NCBI GenBank assembly: GCA_002005505.1
Contig: MVGU01001085.1
Coordinates: 70,001-117,500 of the forward strand
Direction of reading: 5' to 3'
DNA from: Botryococcus braunii
Taxonomy: Eukaryota > Chlorophyta > Trebouxiophyceae
DNA length: 47,500 nt
Numbering within the stretch: position 1 is the stretch's first letter; every line of letters begins with the position of its first letter. A program made the translations under genes and the position numbers. The notes beneath the pieces were generated by a model. It did no database searches, was not told where the DNA came from, and saw only the letters and a list, made by a program, of their open reading frames with translations. Below, piece after piece: positions 1-11,978 of this stretch.

Positions 1-605
1 TCATGTTGGATATCCCAACTTGGGGGACGGGCTCCAATAGACGGACTTGCACGTCGTAACTCGCTTGCAGGGCGACATGGTCACTGGCAACAATTGCCCA
101 AAAACAAACTACCAGACATCAAAGCTCTGCTCTCAAATCACAGGCTGTATGTCCTCGATGCAATTATGCTTCCCCGTCTTTAACAGTGTCTTGTGTAAAC
201 AGGCAACTCAAGCAACGGCATGCCCAAGTCAACACAAGGCCTCTGGTGGCAAGAAGGACTTCTGAAAGTCAATGATGAGGTACACTTGTACTCCTATCCA
301 GAGTGTCAAATTTCTGGCCCACACTCTGACATATCAATCCAGTGTAGCATCCATATTATAATAAACATTTTGTGATCGACTACTGCAAGGGCAGAGCCTA
401 ATTGGTCCTCCCTCAATTCGTCCCTCCATTCCTGACAAGCTCGGCCTCCCTCCCTCACTCCATCAGACCCCCAGCCAGTGTGTGCGATACCATCAGCAGT
501 ACATTGCAAACTGAGAACACAGCCTTGTGCATGTCCAATGTAGTCAACTCCGGGTCCTTTTATCGGCACATCCTAGGAGTTTAGGGGTCATTCAGATCTG
601 TCTCA

Positions 606-1015
<410 letters not shown>

Positions 1016-1144
1016 CGTAGGTTGTAAGCACCAGAGCGGTAAAGTTGAGCATGGGGCATACAGCATGCGGCTGCACACACACAAACATGTGTAGGCATGC
1101 AGGGCCACACTGCATGCCTTCAAGGGACATTGCAGCACTTCCGC

Positions 1145-1149
1145 GCGCG

Positions 1150-1234
<85 letters not shown>

Positions 1235-1432
1235 TCCCCCCCCACCCCCCCCTCTCTCTCCCCCCCCCCCTCTCTCCCTCTCCCCGGTCACTCTCCCTCC
1301 CTCTCTCCCTCCCCCTCTCACTCGCTCCCCCCCTCTCTCCCTCCCCCCTCTCACTCGCTCACCCCCTCTCTCCCCTACACACACACACACACACACACAC
1401 TCTCTCTCTCTCACTCACACACATACACACAT

Positions 1433-1470
<38 letters not shown>

Positions 1471-1571
1471 GCCCGCGCGCACGCACACACACACACATGC
1501 GCACCCGCGCACACCAAAAAGAAAGAAGGAAAGAAAGAAAGAAAGAAAGAAAGAAAGAAAAAGAAGAAATA
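1145..1571. repeat. Composite microsatellite (CT)n-(CA)n-(GAAA)n
   Basis: (CT)n at about 1152-1228, degenerate C/T tract to about 1375, (CA)n with CG interruptions to about 1513, then a (GAAA)n tetranucleotide to about 1565. It ends about 60 bases before the candidate exon at 1634 and supplies no coding sequence. Confidence 0.95.
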
Positions 1572-1633
1572 AACATAAAGCAATGGAGCAAGACTTACGG
1601 TGGAAGGGGGCGTTGGGAATTTGCTGCTCTCAG

Positions 1634-1831
1634 GAACTCGTCAGCTCGGCCGGCAGGTACAACCCGCAGACAAGGCTGCTGACCATCACTGCGATGACGG
1701 CGCCTCGCAACTGGGGGGCGCATGACACCGTTAACGTTTATGTGCCGGGCCTATTTTGGGCGCCTGCTGGCACCGGGCACCTCAACATGGCTGCTGCGCT
1801 GGGCTCCGAGATAGAGTTTGTGTTGAATGAG
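1634..1831 (+). CDS. Candidate internal exon, unknown protein
   Basis: A 66-codon open block in phase 0 at both ends. It follows a pyrimidine-rich acceptor (TTGCTGCTCTCAG) and ends GAG before GTGCGC. The peptide is not low-complexity and includes [15 protein letters not shown] and [14 protein letters not shown]. Codon use and composition look coding, unlike the microsatellite just upstream. I do not recognise the family. A phase-0 acceptor also opens the block at 3699, so the two may belong to one plus-strand gene, but a direct junction is not shown. A shorter version starting at 1657 is possible. Confidence 0.4.
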
Positions 1832-3270
1832 GTGCGCAATCTTTATTGTTTTTCCTGTATTCTATATCCACATCTATGTGGGTCTTTATCATGGAATTCA
1901 TGCATTTTCTGCGCGCACAAGTTCGTAATGCGTACCTTCCAAGTGAGGGCACATCCTATATGTATCCCACAGCGGACACTCTTTCTCGCGCCCAAAAAGG
2001 ATGTGCTGGTACGTACAACCTTTTGGGCTCCGGGGTACTCACCCTATTGCAGCCCCACAGAAAAACTACTGTTATGGAAAGCGTATAGTGTTTCTGACCT
2101 GCCCACACGCAATGCTATTGCTACATGAGGTGCACGACTTGGGGTACTGGTTATACATGAGCTGCGCAACCTCGGAAACTGTCGCCACATGAGGGCACAT
2201 TTCCACCTTTGCGCCCCATGACATTTTCCTAGTGCTTTGGGAGCAACACATACCTTTCCGGGCACCACCCAATGGTAGTGGTGCCAAGTGGTAGTTGGTA
2301 GTGGTGGTTGAGGTACATGTTCTTCAACATTGTGCTGGTGCTCCCTGAGGGGTACTGGTTCTGCTCCCACAAAGATGTGCACCCATATAAGGGCATGTGG
2401 TCATCAATGCCTTTGAATCTGTCCCCTGGTCTTGTTGTTTGTGGCCCCCAAGGAGGTTCAAACTTTGCCCAGGGCAGACAGTGTCAGACACCCCTACCAG
2501 ACACCCCTACCAGACACACCTGGGCACACACTGTCCGTCACTCCTGCCGGATACCCCTTATTCACCTCCATTGGAAAACTAACATCAAACCCCTTTTCCA
2601 AAAAGTCAGACGATTCACTCCATGTTCCGCTCGTTCACCCCCCTGTTCCTGGGTTCCTTGTGATAGACACCGCTTCCTCGAGCGGAGAGTGGTGCTGGCG
2701 CCTCATGCGTGCCTCATCCGTGAGGTGCACATCCTCCAAAAGTTTGAAGTGAAGGAAACCTAGGCTGTAGACTCCTTTATTTGGAGTATCCATGAGGGTC
2801 TCAGCAGTGAATGAGGCATACATCCGTTTTTGCGGCCCAGGCTCGTGCCGCTGCTTACTCGGGTACACGTCCTCTTGGGTCCCCAGGGGCTGCAATGAGT
2901 AATCATACAATATGAGATCTGAACTTCATGTTCTGCACATGGAGTAAAGATCCTAATTTGTTCTGATGATGTAACAAAAGAAAATAAAGCGCATACCCCC
3001 TAATGTCAATGGCTACTACTGAGGAAGAACGAGGGACAGTTATCACTAGAGAATACCCAGACATGTTGCAGGACGTGCTGACATCTATAGTGACGGACAT
3101 TTACCATGTCCAACATACACATGCTTTGAGATACACATCCTTTTTGTATGAGGAGCACATGTGTGAGGGGGTACACCCAGACTATCAAGGTAGGTACACA
3201 TGTGTGAGGTACAACCTCACTGCTGAAGAGGACACCGTTGTGTTTTGAGGGACACTTCCTGCACTTGTGG
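1832..3270. repeat. Region rich in degenerate GAGGTRCACATCC-like motif
   Basis: Many irregularly spaced variants of one short motif occur: TGAGGTGCGCAATC near 1830, TGAGGTGCACGACT near 2128, TGAGCTGCGCAACCTC near 2159, TGAGGTACATGTTC near 2310, TGAGGTGCACATCC near 2721, and GTGAGGTACAACCTC near 3200. A 13-bp triplet (CAGACACCCCTAC-like) sits at about 2486-2520. It looks like an old, decayed minisatellite lying between the two candidate exons. I see no supported gene in this stretch. Confidence 0.5.
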
Positions 3271-3698
3271 TACACATCCACCCCCAGCCTGGCCTGTCCC
3301 TGGGCTATATCAAGCCATAATAGCGCATGTCCTGACTGAATTCTGGTCTCTTGCTATTTGACTCCTCTTACTTTGCCCCATGCTCAGCCGTATTGCTGGT
3401 GCATTCCCACAGATACTCAGCCAGGGTTGTCTTGCTTACCATGCAGGAGCCCCCCGGGGGGGGGGGAGGGTTGGATTGAAGATACATGGGTTTGGTTTGG
3501 AGACTGGTTCCAAACACATACTTTGGATAGGTTTGGAGGTATTGCTTGTCAGAGAGGGAAAGATAGAATCATTGGAGAGCAGGACTTGACATTGTCTCCT
3601 AGAGTATGCTTGCATCAGACGTGCGCTATGGGAGCGGGCCCCCTCAGTGTACTTGTCGAAAACAGCAGTTGAAATTGCCCTGTACATTTTGCCTGCAG

Positions 3699-3956
3699 GA
3701 CTTCACATTTGCCCAGATTGTCGCAGTATTTCACATCTTCGGCTTTCCCGTGTCATTGCCCACATGGTGGCTGAATTGGACCATGAAGCTGTTGCCGGAT
3801 GGCAGCTGGGCGCGCGATTCCGACACCCTAGGCTATCCCACAGTCCCCTATACCCTCCGACAAATCATCACAGGCGATGGCGAGAAGGGGCTGTATTTTG
3901 ACGAGTGGGTAAAGGCCCGTGACGGCCGACCATTTATCTTCCTTGATAATGTGTGA
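3699..3956 (+). CDS. Candidate terminal exon, unknown protein
   Basis: An 86-codon block (85 residues plus TGA), phase 0 after the acceptor CATTTTGCCTGCAG. The peptide begins DFTFAQIVAVFHIFGF, has a tryptophan-rich stretch (PTWWLNWTMKLLP) and ends GRPFIFLDNV. The hydrophobic and aromatic start suggests a membrane-associated or buried segment. Sequence downstream to 4.3 kb is AT-richer and non-coding, as expected of a 3' UTR. I could not assign a family; a loose resemblance to the C-terminal part of atypical SDR proteins was considered but is not strong enough to name it. Confidence 0.45.
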   Translation, partial: DFTFAQIVAVFHIFGFPVSLPTWWLNWTMKLLPDGSWARDSDTLGYPTVPYTLRQIITGDGEKGLYFDEWVKARDGRPFIFLDNV

Positions 3957-4397
3957 AAGCGTTTGCAATTTCCCTAAAGATCCCCAGGGCTCTGTTCATC
4001 CGCATTCCCCTGGGTAGATACTCGTGCTTGGCCGTTGACAGGATGGAACGTTCTAATAGATGACTGAATTTACTTACATCGGTCGTTGTTAGCTTGAAAT
4101 CTCTTTATGAATTATGTGTTCAACCCCGGCGGGCATGCACAGTCTAACGTCTGGTTTGTATGGACTAGCCTGGGTGGAAGTTCTAAAAGATCTGTACTTC
4201 CCTTTATGTGGCCATCTTGGTAAACTTACACAATTCAGACTGAGAATAAATTCCACACTCGCAAGAGTGGTGGTTCAATAGCTGCTGTCATACCAAAATG
4301 TGGGTTAAACAATGTCTGTACATACGACTAGGAACTGCAGAGAAGTGCATTGGAGCGATACGAAATTCCTCTGATGCAGGGCGTCAAAAGAAAGATA

Positions 4398-4454
4398 GCT
4401 CTTGTCTCAAATTTGTCTAGTTATCTCTCAGTTTATAGCTTTTGAGACAAGAGC
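4398..4454. repeat. Perfect 14-bp inverted repeat, 29-base loop
   Basis: GCTCTTGTCTCAAA at 4398-4411 is exactly complementary to TTTGAGACAAGAGC at 4441-4454. RNA from either strand could form a stable stem. No gene or target-site duplication was found around it. Confidence 0.85.
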
Positions 4455-5662
4455 ATATATGTGTTCACACGGACTTAATTTTGCTTTCTGGACAGAATAT
4501 GTTGTTCATCTGTCCATATGGAGGAGGAAATTTGTAGCCCCTCCTTGTTGTTTTCTGCTGTCCCGACACCCCGCACTTTCAGTGCCCACGAACTTGTGTG
4601 TTCCTTGGGATAGTGTACAAATTTTGACTTCATGAAGGATGTCAAGGACTGCCACCAGGGTTTTACAACATCAATGGCAGCATCCAGAACAAATTTTAGC
4701 GCACACAAGATGAAGGGAAGTGCTTGTCCAAACCTGATGGCACATCAAGGGAAACGGCCACCAGGTTCTGGAGTAGGAGCAGAGCCATCTGAATCAGAGC
4801 CAGTATCAAAAATTACTATATGATAAATTAATATGACAGCAAGATGGCCCAGATTGACATGCCCAAAATTGTCTACATCGGGAGCCATCTCAAACAAAGT
4901 AGGAGCAGAGTCCATCAAATTTAAAGGAAACCGCTTTACAGGAAAACACTTGACAGTGGCGACTTGGTAAATAAGGAAACTATGCCAGCAATACTGCATG
5001 ATGTCAACGACAGAAACTGTGTAGTACCCAGAAGCAATAATGGGCCCCGGCTTTGTGTGCTTGCCTTTGTATCACAATCTGACTAGCTTGCTCGCCGACA
5101 GCCTGTCAGTGACAGGCATACAATCCAAGAGGCCCCAAGATATGATATTGCCTCCCCCCCCCCCCCCAAAAAAAAAATAACGTGGATATGAGGCTAGCCA
5201 GCGCTGATCATATCATTATGCTACCCCGCGGCTACCAGCCCTGGAGTAGACACCAACTATGTAAGACAAATGTACTTACAGTGTCCGAATTTCCTCTGTA
5301 GCGGGCTTTTCTATCGTACTGAACATTTTTGCCAATACCTTACCGGGGAGCCAGACAATGATAATTGCTCACTTTTTAGGGATGGAACCATCATAGGGCA
5401 CGCTGTGGATGTTTATGAGCTAGTTCCAAAAGCATCACCCCAGCATGACGTAGACCCCGGCAGTTGCTCTCAAGTCGCTTTGACACCATGACCTGCAGGC
5501 CGTTGTGGGCAGGGCCCATATATGTCCGCGTGGACAGAACATGGATGAGTGCAGCAATCTGACCTCCTCTACTGGCTCATACCCGACCCCGTTCGTTGAC
5601 CCTGGCTGGGTACCCAAATGGGCCCAAGTGGGTAGCCGGCCGGTGAACCTGCCTCACTATAT

Positions 5663-5763
5663 AGCGCCTCCCTTGCTAGCTGACAGTCTTGATTTCACAG
5701 TTTTAGATCAAAATTGCTAGCCAGCAAGGGAGGCGCTGGTCTGTCCTTTCAAGGACAGACCAG
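5663..5763. repeat. Two overlapping hairpins (fold-back element)
   Basis: AGCGCCTCCCTTGCT at 5663-5677 is complementary to AGCAAGGGAGGCGCT at 5723-5737. Immediately adjoining, 5736-5763 is a palindrome with perfect 13-bp arms (CTGGTCTGTCCTT / AAGGACAGACCAG) and a two-base centre. The two structures share bases 5736-5737, so they compete or stack into a cruciform. This could be the end of a fold-back transposon or a structured RNA; nothing in the sequence decides between them. Confidence 0.85.
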
Positions 5764-7301
5764 AAGACTTTCAAATAGTATCAAGAACGATCCTCGAAGG
5801 TAATGTCGGCTTATCGATATGACCGAACCTTCTTGTAAATCTTTTGTGCCAGAAGATTTCATAGCTCACGAGTCCTATTCGAATTAAAATCCCTTACGGC
5901 AGGCCAGCCCTAACTAGGCCTATAGTGCCTGCTTTCTGCTTGTACTATTGCTGATTTAGCCTTCAAAACTTGCCTCCCTCATAGTTACCCGCCTGTGCCC
6001 AGTAACTTGCTGAACGGAGATAGGCCTCATCTTGCAGTAGGTGGTTTTGTTCCTGCTCTTGCAAGATTGACACCCTCCCGGGGGGAAAAAACCCACAGTG
6101 CACAACGCAGGATCGTAAAATTGTGACTGTGCCAGTTTATGTACACATCTGCACATTGTGGTTCTACAAACTATCTGACAAGCACGGTGTGGCCAGCCTC
6201 AATCCATCAGATTTCAACAGAGTGAGGCTTTGGTATCAAGCTATCCTGCAGTAAAACACCTCCGGGTACTCAAAGAAAATACACAATATGCAACATTGCA
6301 TATGCTGCAGTCAGAAGCACAACGCACACAAGGTGTTAACCACAACGATGCCATCGTAATTATAACAGCGCGACCATGATTTATCCCTATTGGAAATCCC
6401 CACATATATTCTTTGACAATGTGTACTATGATACACGGATAATGCAAGTACCCTACTTATTCACACATTTGTGTCCACAGCAATCTACGGACAAGCGTCC
6501 CAATAGTGACCCCCAGAGGGATAAGATACAATTGCACTTGTGCATCAAGGGCCCTCAGACGCGTTAATATTCCTGGAATTTGTTGCAACAATGGGGATTC
6601 ATGTATACCTGTAGTTTCACCCGACCACGCAGGTCCTTTAAAACCTGTAGAGTATGCACGTGCACACAATGATGCAAAAATACGGGTGTTACAATTACCT
6701 TGCGAACTTGATGTGGCATTTAGAGTGAACGAGTTGAAGCTTTAGTTCTGGCACACCTGCCATTTCCCGCACATACTTGTCTATAAATCAACATACAGCC
6801 CAACAAGTCAAGCCGCCACTGTAGCGGATAGGCTAGAGAGCTACCGGACCAGCAATACTTGGAACTGTTAAATATAATGCAATTCATATTTGATGTTGTC
6901 CCCGTTGCCCTGTACACTCAAACTTGGCGTTTTCCACCTCGGCGCGACACTGAAATCCAAACAAAATATTCGTTCACCCTGGCCTGAGCTGGTCCACCTG
7001 CAGGCCATGTGTAGGGTGCACATGCCAATACATGTATCTGTTAAACACATTGCGACATCCATGCCTGATGACGAACCTTAGAATGCAAGTACATTTGCCC
7101 TATGCTTTCCTGTATGCGATATAAACAGAGTATGTGGCATCATGCGGGACAGAGGCTACATTCCTGTCATCTGCACTATGAAATAGCTCAGGAACTTAAA
7201 CTTGATACAACTGGAGATGACAGATAAGATCTACCTGAGTGGTAGATTGAAATCTTAACAGTGTTGGTGCAGCGCAACACATAAGATGCAATCAATCATG
7301 G

Positions 7302-7324
7302 CTGGTGCGGAACAACCGCACCAG
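7302..7324. repeat. Perfect 9-bp hairpin
   Basis: CTGGTGCGG and CCGCACCAG are separated by AACAA. Weaker self-complementary pieces lie nearby (GTGTTG/CAACAC at 7261-7280). No coding context. Confidence 0.7.
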
Positions 7325-7809
7325 ACTTGCAAGCTCAACGGAGGTTGTTAGTTGTCAACAACAAACGAAAAATCACTGCAACATAACTCGAACAAGTAAA
7401 CGTTGCGTTAGCATCAAAACACAGAGTCAACGGTGACCGATGAAATTTGTTTCCCTGACAGAGTGAGAGCATGCATCTCAAGGGAAGTACATATGGCACG
7501 CCCTGCAAATATGTTAAACATCTACAAGTATGTACAGCGGCAGACGGGACTCGATGAACAAGACGTTCTTAGTGCCCACTTCACACGCGCACCTTCCGGA
7601 CACAACAGGCGCAGCTCCACACACAACCACCTGCTCAAACGGCAAGATTTCTGCAGGTAACGCATGAAACTGAAGACTCAAATCTTTATGGGCATGGTTA
7701 GTTCCCGATATATAGCAGCGCTGGAGTGGAAATCGCATTCACACTCCTTAACATGTCACCCTTGGGATGTGGCAACATCGATGGTGGGGAGAAGGTGTGG
7801 AGGGAGGTC

Positions 7810-8067
7810 TCAGTGACTTTTGATCGTAGTCACGTCCACTTGTACTGCGAAGTGAACATCAACCCCTCGATCCCCACCAAAGTTGGCAAAGTGGCGCACG
7901 TGCTCAGCTGTCAAGGTGTGACACCGTGGTCCAGTACTGCGATCCTTCCCCATGAAGCAGGTTCCCGAAAACCCCGCCCACTTCTCCGCTTCTCCAACAT
8001 AACCCCAATCCACAGCGTCAGTGAATAGTGGGGCAGCACCGGCAACTTTTATGCATAACACTGGCTC
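7810..8067 (-). CDS. Candidate terminal exon (possibly the 3' end of the BTB/BACK gene)
   Basis: On the minus strand an excellent acceptor (GTTCTTCTTTTTCAG) opens an 86-codon phase-0 block ending in TGA. It reads EPVLCIKVAGAAPLF at its start and includes FSGTCFMGKDRSTGPRC and HFANFGGDRGVDVHFAVQV. Composition looks coding. It lies downstream of, and on the same strand as, the BTB/BACK gene, separated by a (CA)n intron-like stretch, so it may be that gene's last exon. I do not recognise the domain. The opposite strand has a 100-codon open frame over the same bases, so strand assignment rests on the acceptor. Confidence 0.4.
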   Translation of the reverse strand, partial: EPVLCIKVAGAAPLFTDAVDWGYVGEAEKWAGFSGTCFMGKDRSTGPRCHTLTAEHVRHFANFGGDRGVDVHFAVQVDVTTIKSH

Positions 8068-8362
8068 CTGAAAAAGAAGAACGCATATTAAATCCAGGAC
8101 CAGCCACTAGGGCTGAAGAGGAAGGTTATGCATACGAAGGAACTCCTCTAACTGAAACCATGTTCTTCTTCATCGTTCCAGAGGCCGCCCTCCTTGCTTT
8201 CAGGAGCAAGAATTGTAGATTTCATGTCAAATTTGGGCAGACCTCTTTGGCTCCCGCCCCCGCCTCCCTTCCATTGCCACCTCCCCCAACCCCTTCCCCA
8301 ATCCGTTCCTCCCTTCCCCCCCCCCTTTTTATCTAGCGCTCGTGCACATGCACGCACGTGCG

Positions 8363-8365
<3 letters not shown>

Positions 8366-8435
<70 letters not shown>
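8366..8435. repeat. (CA)n microsatellite
   Basis: About 35 CA units, preceded by CG-interrupted CA. Probably intronic if the exon at 7810-8067 belongs to the BTB/BACK gene. Confidence 0.95.
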
Positions 8436-8437
<2 letters not shown>

Positions 8438-9073
8438 GGATGGGGGGTGTGAATGACGTGGACATATTCAGGCTTTGACAGCTGGCTGCAGCTCTTGTGA
8501 CCACAGGGGGCCGCCACATACCCATCCCCGTCTGAGGGGGAAGGGGCAGTGCACAAGTGTACGTGGCAGGGAACGTAGATGGCACTGCAATGCTTTCACA
8601 TTTCCTCATACCTCTATTTCCACAGTACGGTGTGAGAAAGGGGGAGCCGGGGGGGGGGGGGGGTCATGCAGCACGAGTCCAAAGCTTGAGGCGGAAACAC
8701 AGGAATACAGACGGGCCCACCACGTGAAGACGGTTTAAAGTATGTACGATGGTTGCTTTAAACGCCAGAGAATGGGCATCAACCTTGTGGCTGCAACGAG
8801 CCGAAGAACAGATCCAGGACATAAGAGGCCTCAACAGAAATCCATGGTGGGCGAAGTGCACATGAGCGCAAAACAATCACAGGCCTCCAGCTACCACCCT
8901 CTCGAGTTACCTCCACCTCCCTGCAGGCGCCTCTACGTTAATACCCTCCCTCCTCATAGGCCCACTTTAGTCTTGTAAGCTACTAAATGCAATGACGCTA
9001 GGCCTACACGACACATTGCAGCGCATCAACTCCAAGGTTCTCCAAGCATGGCACTACCCTGGCCATCAGTTGC

Positions 9074-10276
9074 TCAACAAGGCTCAGAGGAGCAGCGGCC
9101 GGTGACGATAAAGAGCGAGGAGGATTCTTCATCTTTAAGGCGCAGCTCCAAAAGGCAGCTAGGTGCTGGTGCTGCAGAGCTTGTCCAACGATCTTGCATG
9201 CCACCACTTAGCCTCAATATTAACATGGCTTGTAAATGACCTACAGGTACTCCTGGTATATGTAGTTTTTGTTTATAACTCAACAAGTAGTAGCATTGAA
9301 CCACACTTATGCTGGCTGAAATGTTGGAATGCAGGATGTAGGGCTCGCACCAGACATTGCCAAGAGAATCCTCAAATCTGACACTCCTGCCTTGCCAGGC
9401 AACGTGCAAGCCCATGCGCAGGGTGACAAGGGCAGAATATCCTTTCCGATGGATGACATGCGTCGGCCACAAGCTGCGACCCAAGCAGCAGTTCCCGATG
9501 CTCTGCGGAAGCCTCCTGAGTAGGAGCTGGCCCAGACTGGCCAGGACGTCCGTCGCCCCACAAGCCACAGCCACGTGATGCAGAACTACCAGCTCCTCCG
9601 CCTTCATGACTTCGGGACGGAAAGCCCCCAGAAGCTCCTGAGAAACATCCTGCATGTACACCATGTGCTCGTGCTGGCACTGGAGATGGTGGGACAGGAA
9701 CACACCCTCCGGGGGGGAGGAAATCTCATGAGTGCCAGATCTCCTGAAGCAGGGTTGCTGGCCTGAGGCCGGCAGTTCGTGGGCCAGGACTGCCATTGCC
9801 GCGTCAGGGCTTCCAAAAATCGGTGTAGACGGCTGAGGTGTTGTAAGATTTGCTTGCAAGCCGCCTTCCATGCTGTTGCTGTGGGAAAAGTCCAGATCCT
9901 TGGGGAATGTCCCTGGATGAGCCGAGTAGGGTGGCCAGTCATGGCCGCCATCTTGGCATTCTTTCCAGGTTTGGATAATGCCAAAAAGCTCTAGCTCAGA
10001 GGAAATGTACAGGTCATCCCGCATCAGGAGCTGCAGCAGAAACTCCGATGACAAGTTGCCAAGTGTCCCGCTTGCTGCCACAGCTGGCAGATTCTTGGCA
10101 ATGAAGGAAGCAACCAACTCTGCCTCTCCTATACCGTACAGATCAAAACTGAAGCCCCCACCCACACCCCAATGTTGGTGTCCATGTACAATTATACCAG
10201 CAACAACGCATGAACATGACTTCTTCCGTCATGTGTCCTCATGCTGCTCAAGCTTCAAACCCCCTCCCCCCCTCCA

Positions 10277-10348
<72 letters not shown>

Positions 10349-11779
10349 TTTCCACTCCCGCACCCCCCCCCCCAAAAAAAAAAACTGAACGGCGAGGGAT
10401 GCACAAAGTCCCACAACCTCACGCAGCTCAAGAAACATCATCCACATGTTCCTACAAAGGGTGGAAGAAGCAGACATCCGCACCTAAAAAGCAAGAAGAA
10501 CAAGAATCACTTAACGCCACACCCAACATCAGCACTTCTAAGCACAACACCAAACCTTTGACGCAGCATGCAAAGAAGAATGAGTCCAAAGATTCACCCA
10601 TGACCAACAGGTGGAACAAAAAAAGTATTTCACCAGTACTAGTGCAGGCATCCATCCTTACAAAAATAAACCCTTGTTCAAAGTCAGTGCTATCGCAGTC
10701 AGCAACTGCAACGAGAGATCCTACTTCAGGCACTACGATGTGCATGTACAGAACATGTATCACAAGCAGTCGCAGCCAGCACTCACACAGGTGATTTGTA
10801 CTTCCAAATGCCGTGGCAGGCATTTCTTTTGGGAAGTTGTGTAACTGCAAGCTGCTAGGCTTTTGCCTGCACCATCAAAAAGTCTGTCGACGCTATCGCT
10901 GTGACTCCTAGTGTATCTCTAGTTTACTGTGCAGGCCAGCAATCCATCATCATCAGGCAAAGTCAGACACAATCAAACAGCAATCCATCAAGCTTTGCTT
11001 TAAACAATCGTGCATTTCAAAGGAGTGCCCCTGCAACCAATAAATCCAATGCGAGTGCGTTAGGTGCAATGTACTGTGAAACTGTCAAAGCACAGACCCA
11101 TGTGCTTCTCTTGCATTAGTGAGCAACCCGCCTGTGCGCTTTAGAGAAGGTGTCACATGTAGCATTGCATTCAGGGCACCAGCCAAGGAAAAGAGGCCCA
11201 CATTTGCCAGTACAGGATTGCTGTGTCGGTGTTGAGTGTTGTCTCTAGATACGTTTTGCAGGCCTGCAGGACCTCCGCCAACTCCATGCAATGCGCAAAC
11301 CCACAGACTTGCTTGACGCTGTGCATATCCAAAGTGATCTGTCCAGATCAAACAAGTTAGGAAGTCAACCTTGTCAGGACTTGAATCCCAGCCAATGGTA
11401 GGACTTGCCAACTGAAGCAACAGACATCGACTGATTGGGAAAGGAGACCACAGGGCCGTTCAGGCAAGCATCTGAAGTAGCTCCAGGAGAACAAGCTATG
11501 CAGGGGGCAATGACCCAGCGTGTTAGTCAGGCTAGCCTCTATCAGTTATGAAAAGAAATCAATAGGTGTGTCAATTCCGTCCCTCCCTCGGTATTAGGGC
11601 AGGGTTCAAGTGCAGGCTGTACGTGACATGATGAGGTGACCAGCAACAGTGTTCGCATGCACGCGTGCTCAACCGCTTTCTTGGGATGTCAGGCTGGTCA
11701 GGACTTTCAAAAGCCATGCAAGGTGGTGCTTTTTCAAACAGGATGGCACACACACAGACACACGCACACACACACTCAC

Positions 11780-11851
<72 letters not shown>

Positions 11852-11904
11852 GCACGCACGCACGCATGCACGCACCCGCACGGACGCGCGCACACACGCA
11901 CACA

Positions 11905-11978
<74 letters not shown>

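Larger units (their letters stand above)
3957..7809. other. No recognisable gene; contains hairpins
   Basis: Short open frames here (up to about 84 codons) have no recognisable motif, no convincing splice sites and compete on both strands. The visible structure is a set of inverted repeats at 4398-4454, 5663-5763 and 7302-7324, listed separately, and a mixed C/A run at about 5153-5178. Confidence 0.6.

Noticed and set aside
7726..8028. 100-codon plus-strand frame
   Set aside because: Overlaps the minus-strand exon candidate that has a strong acceptor; the plus frame has no recognisable motif and is the weaker choice.
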